DNA of 64,000 bases from NCBI GenBank assembly GCA_905160935.1, contig CAJHZI010000825.1:2501-66500 (forward strand), read 5' to 3'. The DNA is from Enchytraeus crypticus (Eukaryota > Annelida > Clitellata > Enchytraeida > Enchytraeidae). The notes below the pieces were generated by a model. That model made no database searches. It was given only the letters and a program-made list of their open reading frames with translations, and was not told the origin of the DNA. Positions 33,840 through 42,404 of this stretch are shown one piece after another. The first letter of the stretch is position 1; each line of letters opens with the position of its first letter. Both the position numbers and the translations under genes were made by a program.

Positions 33840-34330
33840 CTAAGTAGAACCAAATTGATTCCAATAACAAAGAATGGAAAAGTTCGCAAAACAGCTGAAC
33901 TGCAGGAAAAGGAGATTGAAATTGTAAACTAGTTTGGTTATCTCGCAAGCGAAATTAAAGGAGAAAAAGGATAAGAATCAGAAATTATGGGAGGAATCGC
34001 TTTATCAGGAGCAATTTTGTAGCAAGTTGCAACAGGTCATGAGTAGATACGATGTCAAACTTGAGATTAAGCTAAGAATTCTAAACTCCTGCGTGATGCC
34101 ACACTAATCTATATAATTATGTGAATCATGGGAACTCACCAAGGCAATAGAAAATAAATTAAATTCCACCTAAAACAAATATTTCAGAAGAATACTAAAA
34201 ATCAGTTATAAAGAGTACATAACAAATAAGAACACTAGGATAAGAACAAATCAAGTAATGGTCAGTGAAGTAATCAAGATAATAATAATGAAATAGGCTG
34301 GATATGTTATGCGCATAAATAACCCTTTAT
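33840..34330 (+). mobile_element. Degenerate LINE relic
   Basis: Sense-strand shreds of a LINE protein after the RT domain (FGYLASEIKGEK near 33933, then sequence resembling the GCESW-type block near 34108-34131), with many stops. Confidence 0.4.
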
Positions 34331-34524
34331 TTTTCTGGACATGCGATAACAGAAACCCTCGAAAGTTAATTAATTTAGTGGAATGAACGCTTCGGTTTCA
34401 ATAACTATGATTACTTGTTGTTTTCCAATCCTATATCTCTTGGTTCTTTAACTAGTTTAGTCCACTTCTTATTTATTTTAATATTCTACAGTCAATAATA
34501 CATTAACCCTTGCATCTACCTTCT

Positions 34525-34907
34525 GTGGGATATCGATTAGATGCGTCATAGGCATGTAGTTGTTTACGGGTAGACCTACTTATCCTGTGTAATGCGCATG
34601 CGCTTGCTTGTTATGGGACACTATATAAACGGTTTCCTACTTGTTCCGGTGCTTGTATTCTTCATCCATCTTACTTTCTTATTCTTTCGTATTCTCCTAT
34701 TCTTACGTCTTTCTCGTACAGATAGCTAGAGTTTGTTCATGTTCTCTTGAACCGCTTAGTTGTCATGTCTTTAGTGAACAACTGAGTAAGTCTTTTCTAT
34801 AGGGTTGTCGAATTCTTATCTGGGACGACAGCTTCTCTTTAGGCAATGCGTTGAATTTGTATTTCTAATTATTAATTTTAGAAGTTATATTTGTAGCATA
34901 ACATAAC
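34525..34907 (+). promoter_or_regulatory. Promoter-like segment with TATA box, possible LTR-derived sequence
   Basis: CACTATATAAACGG at about 34619 is a good TATA box, followed about 30 bp later by pyrimidine-rich sequence. The segment runs up to the left Polinton boundary and could be part of an older element split by the Polinton. No second LTR was identified. Inference only. Confidence 0.3.
34902..34907. repeat. Left 6-bp target site duplication
   Basis: CATAAC directly abuts the left end. The same six bases follow the right end at 50756-50761. Confidence 0.9.
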
Positions 34908-35099
34908 AGTAGTATACTAAAGTGGGATTCCAGTACCGGCAAAACTATCCTATTTATGGGGGGGGAAAAATCTCAATTATTTTATTCTTCAATATTTTCT
35001 CTCAATACTTTCGCTCAAATATTGAATAAAATAATTGAAATTTTTCCTCATAAATAGGATAGTGTTACCAGTACTGGAATCCCACTTTAGTATACTACT
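34908..35099. repeat. 192-bp palindrome at the left Polinton end
   Basis: The outer 28 bases (AGTAGTATACTAAAGTGGGA and on to CCAGTA) are matched by their complement ending at 35099. The palindrome arms, about 80-90 bp each, also include CCTATTTATG and CAATTATTTTATTC with small mismatches. The same structure is at 50564-50755. Confidence 0.9.
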
Positions 35100-35171
35100 A
35101 GTATCCATTAAATAAACCTTATTGGAGATACTACATTTCTTTTACATAATCTTACCTCCAATGAAAAGAGC

Positions 35172-35550
35172 TTAGTATATTAAAAAGGGATTCCAGTACC
35201 GACAATATATTTATGAGGGTAATTTTAGAAAATGTACTCTAAATATATATATATATAAATATTCTCTCAGAGTATACTAAAGAGAGATTCCAGTAGCGGC
35301 AATATATTTATGAGCGGAATTTTAACATTTTATAAACATTTTAGAAAATATACTCTTAATATATATATATATATATTCTCTCTCAGAGTATACTAATACA
35401 AGAATTTTAACATTTTATAAACAATTAAGAAAATATACTCTTAATATATATATATATATTCTCTCTCAGAGTATTCTAATACGGGAATTTTAACATTTTA
35501 TAAACATTTTAGAAAATGTACTCTTAATAAATATTTTTTCTCAGAGTATG
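35172..35550. repeat. Subterminal repeats in the left TIR
   Basis: The terminal motif (AGTATACTAAAG, GGATTCCAGTA, CGGCAA) recurs at about 35176 and 35273. Then come tandem units of about 80-90 bp containing TTTTAACATTTTATAAACA and ending TCTCTCTCAGAGTATACTAA. Mirrored at 50110-50500. Confidence 0.85.
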
Positions 35551-35552
35551 AA

Positions 35553-35846
35553 TTATTTTACGTTCAATCTAATAAATGATGAACTTGGATTATATCCAGG
35601 AATCTGTGCGTAAGTGTATTTTGAATTTTTTCTAACAGTGAATATAAACCTATCTGTGGGAGAATATTGAGAAATATATGAAGCTATTAATTTAGATGCA
35701 AACATTTCAAATTCTTCACTCATATCAGTGTGTGTACACTTAACAATATAAGTATCACCAAATTTAGTATTTATCGGTTTGTAAGCAACTACATAATATG
35801 AATGATGTATTATTAAATCTGCAAGCTTCAGTAGTTGTGACTCCAT
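35553..35846 (-). CDS. Small Polinton protein, 97 aa, possible OB-fold DNA-binding protein
   Basis: Starts in the TAAATGG context. N-terminal half: SYYVVAYKPINTKFGDTYIV; the NTKFG-type pattern resembles small single-stranded-DNA-binding OB-fold proteins met in some DNA viruses and Polintons, but this is a pattern impression only. The C-terminal 56 codons lie within the left TIR, so the right TIR carries a headless copy (49940-50110). The promoter-side sequence (TTCTTTTATATAATCTT) is shared with the polymerase gene at 44032. Confidence 0.55.
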   Translation of the reverse strand: MESQLLKLADLIIHHSYYVVAYKPINTKFGDTYIVKCTHTDMSEEFEMFASKLIASYISQYSPTDRFIFTVRKNSKYTYAQIPGYNPSSSFIRLNVK

Positions 35847-35850
35847 TTAT

Positions 35851-36130
35851 TAGAGGTAAGATTATATAAAAGAAATGTAGTATCTCAAATAGGGTTTATT
35901 TAATGGATACCAATAGTATACTAAAAGAGAGATTAGTGCTATATCTCAATTATTTTATTTGAGTGAAAATATTGAAGAATCAATTTTTGAGATATTCTCC
36001 CTAGTAGATATAGACTGGTACTGGAATCCCACATTAGTATACTACGCATTGGTTCCTGGAAATAATCCAACTTCATCATTTATAAGATTGAATGTAAAAT
36101 AATTCATACTCTGAAGTAAAATATTTATTA
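35851..36130. repeat. Relic of a Polinton right end inside the element
   Basis: 35851-36048 resembles the outer right TIR, including GTAGTATCTC, TTTATTTAATGGATA and a degenerate terminal hairpin ending CCCACATTAGTATACTAC. It is followed directly by a second copy of the inner TIR coding tail (about 36049-36130, AAAATAATTCATACTCTGA). The diverged order looks like an old end-to-inner junction. Confidence 0.75.
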
Positions 36131-36191
36131 AGAATACATTTTCAAATAGCTCCTATATATATATAACCTAATCATTTTTTAATGTTTTTCA

Positions 36192-36611
36192 TTAAAAAAA
36201 TTTATAAGCAACATAACCAGATATACTTCCTATAACTGTAGTAACAAATATTTCATTATATTTTTGCTCATTATTAGGTTTATAAAAATCACTTAATAAA
36301 GGTTTTCTAGATAATTTAATTGCACCATCAGGATGTGTCTTATTATAAAATTCTAATGCTCTATCTACATCATCAAAAGTACTTCTTGCATCATTTTTAT
36401 CTCTCATTTTATTATTAATAAAATCTAACGTATCTAATCTTTTTTGATTCCATTCTTGATTAGCACGTTGTAAATCTTCAATAGCTTTATCATGTCTATA
36501 CCTTTCTTCAGATCCATCATCTCTTCCATATTTATCGTATATTGCATTTCCGATGGTAAATGCCGCAGCACTAACAATTGCTCCTCCTATCATCATTGCT
36601 ACAGTTGCCAT
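36192..36611 (-). CDS. Conserved Polinton membrane protein, 139 aa
   Basis: N-terminal small-residue hydrophobic segment (MMIGGAIVSAAAFTIGNAIY), a charged helical middle (YRHDKAIEDLQRANQEWNQK, then LDFINNKMRDKNDA), and a C-terminal hydrophobic segment (TTVIGSISGYVAYKFF). I recall this layout as a frequent neighbour of the capsid gene in Polintons; its function is unknown, perhaps a virion membrane or minor capsid component. It starts at TAAATGG, immediately after the capsid gene's stop on the same strand. Confidence 0.65.
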   Translation of the reverse strand: MATVAMMIGGAIVSAAAFTIGNAIYDKYGRDDGSEERYRHDKAIEDLQRANQEWNQKRLDTLDFINNKMRDKNDARSTFDDVDRALEFYNKTHPDGAIKLSRKPLLSDFYKPNNEQKYNEIFVTTVIGSISGYVAYKFF

Positions 36612-37871
36612 TTACTTTTCACAATTTAACAGTTTTTTATTTTTTATAATAATTCTTGCATCAGAAACAATAAATACATGCATTGTATATTTTCCAGAAC
36701 CGTGATTGCTTTTAGTTATTTCCATATGTATTTTATCTTTATGTAGTTTTCCAGAACCATGTAAATTATTATCTTCTGTAGCTCTTAAATCTGTCCATAG
36801 TGCAAATTTATGTGCAGAGTAATAGTTTATTAAATTCATAAAGCTATCATCATTAATTTTCTGATCTTCACTCAAAAAGTGTTTACTTATTTCTCTCCAC
36901 TGATACTTTTCACTGTAACCCTGACTATAATACTTATTCGGTAAATCATCTATTGTGTATTTAACATCTTTTATACCAGGATTTATAAAATGTTCTGAAT
37001 CTCTCTTACCATCTTCAAAATCTTCTATAAATATTAAAAGAATTCCTTTAAGTGATTTTCTATTTAATCCAGTTATTTCCAAGTTTATTAAAGTTGCTTC
37101 TTTACTAATTTCTTCACGTTTATAGTGATGTATGTGATCATAAAGAAATGCAGTTCCAGCTATTAATTCAGTTTCAACTGATCTATAAAGAGGTGAATAT
37201 TTTATTGTTTCAAACTCTAAGCATATATTATTCATTTGAAAAGTAGGGATTGTTTCATAATTTAAGATATACTTTGCATTAGAAACTGTTAATTCAAATG
37301 TTAGTTTTGATTCCAATAATTCTCCAGATAGAGGCATGTGATTAGAAATCATATCAAAATTAATAGGTAATCTATATCGTTTTTCAAAAGTATTTCTCAT
37401 TTGAGTATTAACTAATTTAGCTTTTTCTAATTCTGCTTTAATATCTGTTCTCATTTTTCTCAGTTCCAATTCCTGAATTCCTTCAAAGATTAAGTTGTTT
37501 CTACTATTTGTACTTAACCAAAGATCTTTATATGTGTTATAAAGATATGAATAATCTAAATCATAAATTGTTTCCGATCCTAATTTAATACATATTTTAG
37601 ATATAATATTTGCAGCAACGTTATTTACTGGATAATTTTTAACTTCCTTACCAGCTGTTGCAGGATTTAACTCAACTTTAAGATCAAATGTTAAAGCAAA
37701 AGTATCAGGAATTATAAGCTGTTCTTTAAGTTTTGGAAATTCTACATACAAAATATCTCCTGATTTAGCTGTAGAAGGTGAAAATGTAATAGTTTCGTAA
37801 CACGTTTCCCCTTTAAAATCTACTGAGGACTTATGACTCCTGTATGGTGCTAAATATTTTCCAATTTCCAT
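36612..37871 (-). CDS. Putative major capsid protein (double jelly-roll type), 419 aa
   Basis: It has the block typical of Polinton capsid proteins: NNVAANIISKICIKLGSETI, then DLWLST, NLIFEGIQ and LPINFDMISNHMPL followed by LTFELTVSNAKYIL. Length is somewhat shorter than some family members. In related elements this protein forms the icosahedral shell. It starts at TTAAATGG and is divergent from the gene at 37886, with only 14 bp between the two start codons, so any promoter must lie in or beside coding sequence. Assignment is by remembered pattern; a structure prediction would settle it. Confidence 0.7.
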   Translation of the reverse strand: MEIGKYLAPYRSHKSSVDFKGETCYETITFSPSTAKSGDILYVEFPKLKEQLIIPDTFALTFDLKVELNPATAGKEVKNYPVNNVAANIISKICIKLGSETIYDLDYSYLYNTYKDLWLSTNSRNNLIFEGIQELELRKMRTDIKAELEKAKLVNTQMRNTFEKRYRLPINFDMISNHMPLSGELLESKLTFELTVSNAKYILNYETIPTFQMNNICLEFETIKYSPLYRSVETELIAGTAFLYDHIHHYKREEISKEATLINLEITGLNRKSLKGILLIFIEDFEDGKRDSEHFINPGIKDVKYTIDDLPNKYYSQGYSEKYQWREISKHFLSEDQKINDDSFMNLINYYSAHKFALWTDLRATEDNNLHGSGKLHKDKIHMEITKSNHGSGKYTMHVFIVSDARIIIKNKKLLNCEK

Positions 37872-37885
37872 TTAATAGTTAATAA

Positions 37886-38908
37886 ATGCCGATAGGAGAA
37901 ACAGAGTTTCGTATTGAAGAACCTCGAGAACAAATACCTATAGCTGAAACAACAATAGATTTTCCCGATGTACCTAGAACAACAGAAGAATTAAATAATG
38001 ATGCGAGAATTGAAGAATTTATTTCAAACATTAGACACCTTAGAAGTATTACTAAGGAGTTAGATAAATCAGTATACCGAAAACTTACTATAGATAATGA
38101 AGGTTATATTAGTTATAATAATAAAAGAATCAGTACTAAAGGATCCAAAAATATTCTTTCCATTAATACTTTAAAAAAACATATCGATGGACGTGAATTT
38201 TTAAATAAATTAGGATATCGAGAGGAATCTGAACAAATAGAGTTACAGCAACTTCAAGAGCAACATCAAGAAGATAGAGATTTGCAAACAGTATCTCCAG
38301 AACAAACGTTTGCTATTAAAGAGAAAATAAAAAGTTTTAAAGCAACTGAGGAATGGGCTAAAAAAGAAAAGAATAAGGCTCAAAAACAATTACAAGAAGC
38401 TAATACAACAGAGGATAGAAATAGAATGCAAGAATTAGTAAAGTATTATGAACATTTGGAATTGCAAGCTAGGAGAAGATACAATGAAGTTGCTAATAAT
38501 CAATTTAAGCGTATAAATGAAATTATAAACGACGAAACTAGATCTCTAGGTGAAAGGTTAAAAGAGTTGTTTAGAAGGGATGGATTAACTATAGGAACAA
38601 TTTTAACCGCTATAGGAATGATTATAGCTGTATTTGTTTCAGCTCTAAAACCAGGACCCTCAGCTCCAAATTCTAACAATAGTGTTAAAAAGATATTAGT
38701 AAAATTATCCAACTGGTTATTAGATTTAGCGAAAAAGGCTTTAATAGCTTTACCTGGTGTTATTGGAAGTATTATAAGTTTTCTATTACAAAAAGCTGGT
38801 GAATTAGTTTCATTTTTCTCTGAACATTTAATACTCTTAATACTAACCATAATACTATTTGTTTCAGAATATATTTTTTCTAAAATAGAAACAAATACCA
38901 AAAACTAA
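37886..38908 (+). CDS. Conserved Polinton protein, coiled-coil plus membrane segments, 340 aa
   Basis: Starts at TAAATGC. The long charged helical middle (about residues 115-210) is followed by SLGERLKELFRRDGLTIGTI, a hydrophobic segment, KPGPSAPNSNN, then LPGVIGSIISFLL and a final hydrophobic helix. This C-terminal order (LxERxxExFRxxG, membrane segment, glycine/proline linker, ALPGIIGSI-type segment) is one I recognise from many Polintons. Function unknown; probably a membrane-associated virion protein. It overlaps the end of the convergent gene at 38864-40009. Confidence 0.65.
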   Translation: MPIGETEFRIEEPREQIPIAETTIDFPDVPRTTEELNNDARIEEFISNIRHLRSITKELDKSVYRKLTIDNEGYISYNNKRISTKGSKNILSINTLKKHIDGREFLNKLGYREESEQIELQQLQEQHQEDRDLQTVSPEQTFAIKEKIKSFKATEEWAKKEKNKAQKQLQEANTTEDRNRMQELVKYYEHLELQARRRYNEVANNQFKRINEIINDETRSLGERLKELFRRDGLTIGTILTAIGMIIAVFVSALKPGPSAPNSNNSVKKILVKLSNWLLDLAKKALIALPGVIGSIISFLLQKAGELVSFFSEHLILLILTIILFVSEYIFSKIETNTKN

Positions 38909-40009
38909 AGCACTAACACCTGCATATAAATAAATATTGTTTGAAACCTCAATTATTTTATTTTCAGACTTTAGCATAGTTTTATTTTCAGTATGTAGTA
39001 TAGTTGTTTCAATGGGTTCGTTTATATTTTTATTATAACCCAATTTCATATTTTGTGTAGCAATGATAACATTATTGTTATATCCTTGAATTGAACCAAT
39101 ATTTAAAATTAAATTAGAAGGAATCATGTAAAGACCAATTCCTATAACAAAATCAATTTTAGCACGTGTATTTGATATAGAATCTTCATACTGTTTAATA
39201 CTTTCAGGAATTGAAAACATACTACTTATACTTTTCTCTAATAGATTTACAAATGTTTGTTGCGTTTCTGGAGAATTTAAAATGGAAGATCTAGTTTGTG
39301 CTTGGGCACCTAAAATACAATATACATATGCACGTATTGAATCATCAAGTCTTATTAATCCAGCTCTTGTAAATTTATCTGAGTTTTCCAATAAAAAATA
39401 TTTCCATCCATCAGTTGCATCTTTTTGCCACACGTAATCAATTTTATGAAGTCCATATGTACTATTTTCAATAAATCCAAAACTACTAGGATCATAAGTA
39501 GCTTCCTTCAGTGATCCATAACCAATACGTGAAACATAATCAAACATTGTTCCTAAACCATTATTATCACCTACTTTAATTCTAAAATCTTTTCCTGTAC
39601 TTATGTTGAATTCATTACATATTTTCTCAAAGTTTTTCATATTTATCCTATTATCGGTTGCATTAAAAATGCTTTCTTGTGGAATAGTGCAAGAAAGTTC
39701 TTCAAGTATTTTTCTTGTTTGATAATAAACATGAAATCTAAATACAGAAGAGATTAGTTTATCTTTTGAATTTAAATGTTCATTAATAGATACTCCACAT
39801 CCAGTACTAGCACACCAAACAGCAAAGTTTAATTCATTTTGATAAAATGTCATATCACATTTAGCTTGCCATTTAGCAATCAAGTTTGCGCTATAAAACG
39901 TTAAAATGTAATTAGTAAATATATTAATATTTCTCGCCTCAAAATAATCATTTTCATTCACATATATTTTAAGCTTTGCTAAATCACTTGCAGTAAATGA
40001 ATCCCCCAT
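38864..40009 (-). CDS. Conserved Polinton protein of unknown function, 381 aa
   Basis: Starts at TTAAATGG. Recognisable conserved points: FAVWCASTGCGVS, SSVFRFHVYYQTRKILEEL, IFNATDNRINMKNFEKICNE and the GLGTMFDYV block. A C-terminal hydrophobic segment (IYLYAGVSALVFGICFYF) suggests a tail anchor. Such a protein commonly sits beside the packaging ATPase in Polintons. Its 5' end overlaps the divergent ATPase gene by 13 bp. Confidence 0.65.
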   Translation of the reverse strand: MGDSFTASDLAKLKIYVNENDYFEARNINIFTNYILTFYSANLIAKWQAKCDMTFYQNELNFAVWCASTGCGVSINEHLNSKDKLISSVFRFHVYYQTRKILEELSCTIPQESIFNATDNRINMKNFEKICNEFNISTGKDFRIKVGDNNGLGTMFDYVSRIGYGSLKEATYDPSSFGFIENSTYGLHKIDYVWQKDATDGWKYFLLENSDKFTRAGLIRLDDSIRAYVYCILGAQAQTRSSILNSPETQQTFVNLLEKSISSMFSIPESIKQYEDSISNTRAKIDFVIGIGLYMIPSNLILNIGSIQGYNNNVIIATQNMKLGYNKNINEPIETTILHTENKTMLKSENKIIEVSNNIYLYAGVSALVFGICFYFRKNIF

Positions 40010-40590
40010 TTAATATGTTAATAAGTGGAATGACTAATTCTGGTAAAACATATTTTTTACTTAATCTACTAGAAAAAGAGTATAAAAGCAAGTTTGATTA
40101 TATTTTTATAATTTGTCCAACATTCCATTACAATAAAACTTACAAAAGAGAGTGGATATTAAAGGATCCAGATGTAATACCTATAATTATAAATGAAAAG
40201 TTAAATGAGGTTTTAGACACTATATTTCAAAAGTTTAAAGATGAACAAGAACAAACATTAATAATAATAGATGATTGTGCTAATTTAAATGATGCTAAGC
40301 ATAAAGCTACAGCGTTAACTAAATTAGCTTTTCACGGTAGACACGCAAATATAAGTACTTGGATATGTACCCAAAAGTATAATGCAATTGTAAAAGATTT
40401 TAGAGAAAATATTTCAATGTTAGTTTTGTTTTACGATAAGGATAAAGATTCTAGAGAAAGTTCATTTTCTGAAAATGATATAGGACTTAGCAAGGAAGAA
40501 AAAGAAAAAATAATTACATATTTAAAAGAAAATAAATCTTCTAAAGTAATGTTTAAATTAACTCAACCTTTTAGCTTTTATTGCCAATAA
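39997..40590 (+). CDS. FtsK/HerA-type DNA packaging ATPase
   Basis: 197 aa. Walker A is GMTNSGKT (residues 11-18) and Walker B is LIIIDD (D92-D93), followed by a glutamine-ended strand WICTQ as in viral packaging ATPases of the FtsK-HerA group. In related elements it pumps DNA into capsids. Starts at TAAATG; the ATG lies inside the divergent neighbour. It is followed with no gap by the gene at 40591. Confidence 0.9.
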   Translation: MNPPFNMLISGMTNSGKTYFLLNLLEKEYKSKFDYIFIICPTFHYNKTYKREWILKDPDVIPIIINEKLNEVLDTIFQKFKDEQEQTLIIIDDCANLNDAKHKATALTKLAFHGRHANISTWICTQKYNAIVKDFRENISMLVLFYDKDKDSRESSFSENDIGLSKEEKEKIITYLKENKSSKVMFKLTQPFSFYCQ

Positions 40591-41046
40591 ATGGAATCTG
40601 AGATTTTAAACGAACCTGTTATATATAGTAAACAATATCAAACTTTAAATGTTATTATATCCACTGGACAATCAAAAGAATATTTAGGTAGATCGATCAA
40701 TGTAAAGGATTTAGATTCAATGAGTCAGGATGAAATTGAAGCTTATTATAAAATTTATGAACTTAATTACGCAAATAAAATTGGAGAAGGTATTGTAAAT
40801 AGTATTATAGGTGTTTATGCTAAAGCTGTTAATAAAATACTACCTATAGATGATGTTCAAAAATTAGAAAGCGATCTTAACAATGATTATATATTAACAA
40901 CCGAACTTAAAAATATAATGTGTCCTATTGCTAGAACTTGTGGTAAATTAATGTCATTATTCTCTTTAAGTTTTATTACACCAAAACATGTAAAAATACA
41001 GTGTCAAGAAATATGTGAAAGTAAAGAACTTTGTAAAGAACTTTAA
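40591..41046 (+). CDS. Conserved Polinton protein, 151 aa
   Basis: Starts directly after the ATPase stop in the context AATAAATGG. Features: SMSQDEIEAYYKIYELNYAN, IIGVYAKAVNKILPIDD and a cysteine-containing C-terminus (CQEICESKELC). I recall related proteins next to the ATPase in other Polintons, without a known function. Mostly helical by composition. Confidence 0.6.
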   Translation: MESEILNEPVIYSKQYQTLNVIISTGQSKEYLGRSINVKDLDSMSQDEIEAYYKIYELNYANKIGEGIVNSIIGVYAKAVNKILPIDDVQKLESDLNNDYILTTELKNIMCPIARTCGKLMSLFSLSFITPKHVKIQCQEICESKELCKEL

Positions 41047-41107
41047 AAGAATTTTAAAAGAACTTTAAAAGAACTTTATAAAGAACAATAAAAAATATTC
41101 TGTATAA

Positions 41108-41374
41108 ATGGAGGAAGAGAAAGTTACAACAGAAAAAGTAAAAAATCAGGGTAGAGTAGAATGGGGAAGAAAACTTGGTAAACTTTCTAAACAAAAGAAA
41201 GTTTTAGCTTCAGATACAACTAAACCAGAGTCAAATTATAATTACTATTGTTATGGAGGTTTGGTAATAGTTGGAATAGTAGCAGGTATATGTGTTTATA
41301 AATGTAAATCTAAACCTCGAGTTGTATCTAATAAAATAGAAACAGTAAAGGAAAGAACATTTTGTAATTTTTAA
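41108..41374 (+). CDS. Small single-pass membrane protein, 88 aa
   Basis: Basic N-terminus with RVEWGRKLGKLSKQKK, one hydrophobic helix (YGGLVIVGIVAGICVY), then a basic tail. Starts at TAAATGG. It resembles small transmembrane proteins of other Polintons; role unknown. Confidence 0.6.
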   Translation: MEEEKVTTEKVKNQGRVEWGRKLGKLSKQKKVLASDTTKPESNYNYYCYGGLVIVGIVAGICVYKCKSKPRVVSNKIETVKERTFCNF

Positions 41375-41382
41375 CTATCTAA

Positions 41383-41625
41383 ATGGGAACTCCGCAAACC
41401 AAAGATATTATTAATACTTTATATCATTCAGCTGTAATTACAGGACTTGCAATAGGATATTCAATGATCGGTAAAAAGTTAGTTAAGTTAAATGTAGGAG
41501 ATCCATCTAAACCAGATCTAGAAGATTTTATAAAATTAACAGCAGTTATTACATTATCTGTAACATCTAGAGATTGGTTAGTTTTACATAAAATAATTCC
41601 AGAAGATATAGTAAAAATTAGCTAA
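41383..41625 (+). CDS. Small membrane protein, 80 aa
   Basis: Two hydrophobic stretches (SAVITGLAIGYSMIG and FIKLTAVITLSVTSRDWLV) around NVGDPSKPDLEDF. Starts at TAAATGG only 8 bp after the previous stop and ends 4 bp before the next start. A conserved small Polinton protein of unknown function. Confidence 0.6.
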   Translation: MGTPQTKDIINTLYHSAVITGLAIGYSMIGKKLVKLNVGDPSKPDLEDFIKLTAVITLSVTSRDWLVLHKIIPEDIVKIS

Positions 41626-41629
41626 ATAA

Positions 41630-42031
41630 ATGAGTTTAATTATAGATAGTTTAAAACTTGGTAGTAAAAATCATTCTGATATAATATTATATCTTAAAGA
41701 TGATGTTTTAACACACTACAGTACGATTAAATTAAATTCTATTATAATAGAGCAAGTTGGTATATTAGGACAAAAAGTTGATTATATTTGCTATGTTCAC
41801 TGTAGCATATTAGAAAAGGATAGAAATATTTTTAACGGAGAAAAATCTGATATAATGGGAGTATTTTTGATTAATCCAACAAAACAATATTTTTATCATA
41901 AATTTCCTAACAACCGAAAATATATAAGTTCAAAAGATTTTACTTCAATACGAATAACTCTAAAAGATGAAGATGGGATACTGTTAAAAGATATGATAGA
42001 GCATGTGATTTGTGAATTAGAATTCTCTTAA
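41630..42031 (+). CDS. Beta-rich protein, candidate minor capsid (penton-like) protein, 133 aa
   Basis: Alternating hydrophobic strands throughout, ending in SIRITLKDEDGILL and HVICELEFS, which resembles the last strands of single jelly-roll virion proteins. Size fits a Polinton minor capsid protein, but no diagnostic residue is visible. Starts at TAAATG. Its last 15 nt overlap the convergent gene at 42017. Confidence 0.45.
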   Translation: MSLIIDSLKLGSKNHSDIILYLKDDVLTHYSTIKLNSIIIEQVGILGQKVDYICYVHCSILEKDRNIFNGEKSDIMGVFLINPTKQYFYHKFPNNRKYISSKDFTSIRITLKDEDGILLKDMIEHVICELEFS

Positions 42032-42391
42032 TATTTCATTATATTCACTCTCAGATAAATTTCCATTACAAGAAACAACATAATCTATTTTATTTTGTAA
42101 TTTATCTAATATAGCAATTTCCTTAGTAATTTTCTCTTTATTATCTTCAAATCTAAATTTTGCACTTAATCCAGTTAAAACACCAGTAGTAATACTTAAT
42201 ATTGGCATAATAATTGGAGGTAATGTTAATGATGAAATACTAGCTAATATAACAGAAATTATAATAGAACCTCCAGCTGTTGTAATAAATAATATTTTAT
42301 ACACAAGACGCTTCCTTTTTAGTTTCTTTATTTTAAGTTGAGATTTATTTAATTTCCTAAGCAAATGATCTTTTAGTTTATCCGACAGCAT
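42017..42391 (-). CDS. Conserved two-helix membrane protein, 124 aa
   Basis: A basic N-terminal helix, then hydrophobic pairs (ILFITTAGGSIIISVILA and TLPPIIMPILSITTGVLTGL), then a charged helix ending KIDYVVSCNGNLSESEYNEI. The TLPPIIMPI and YVVSCNGNL blocks are ones I recall from Polintons in other animals. Role unknown. The start is divergent from the integrase, with 13 bp between the two ATGs. Confidence 0.65.
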   Translation of the reverse strand: MLSDKLKDHLLRKLNKSQLKIKKLKRKRLVYKILFITTAGGSIIISVILASISSLTLPPIIMPILSITTGVLTGLSAKFRFEDNKEKITKEIAILDKLQNKIDYVVSCNGNLSESEYNEILREF

Positions 42392-42404
42392 TTATTAACT
42401 GTAA

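Larger units (their letters stand above)
34908..35725 (+). repeat. Left terminal inverted repeat
   Basis: About 818 bp matching the reverse complement of 49938-50755 with few differences. It includes the terminal hairpin, two internal copies of the terminal motif, tandem 80-90 bp units and the C-terminal 56 codons of the 97-codon gene at 35553-35846. Identity ends just upstream of an internal ATG of that gene. Confidence 0.95.

Noticed and set aside
35553..35846. Adenovirus-like protease in the small TIR-side gene
   Set aside because: Too short and lacks the His and Cys pattern expected of the protease.
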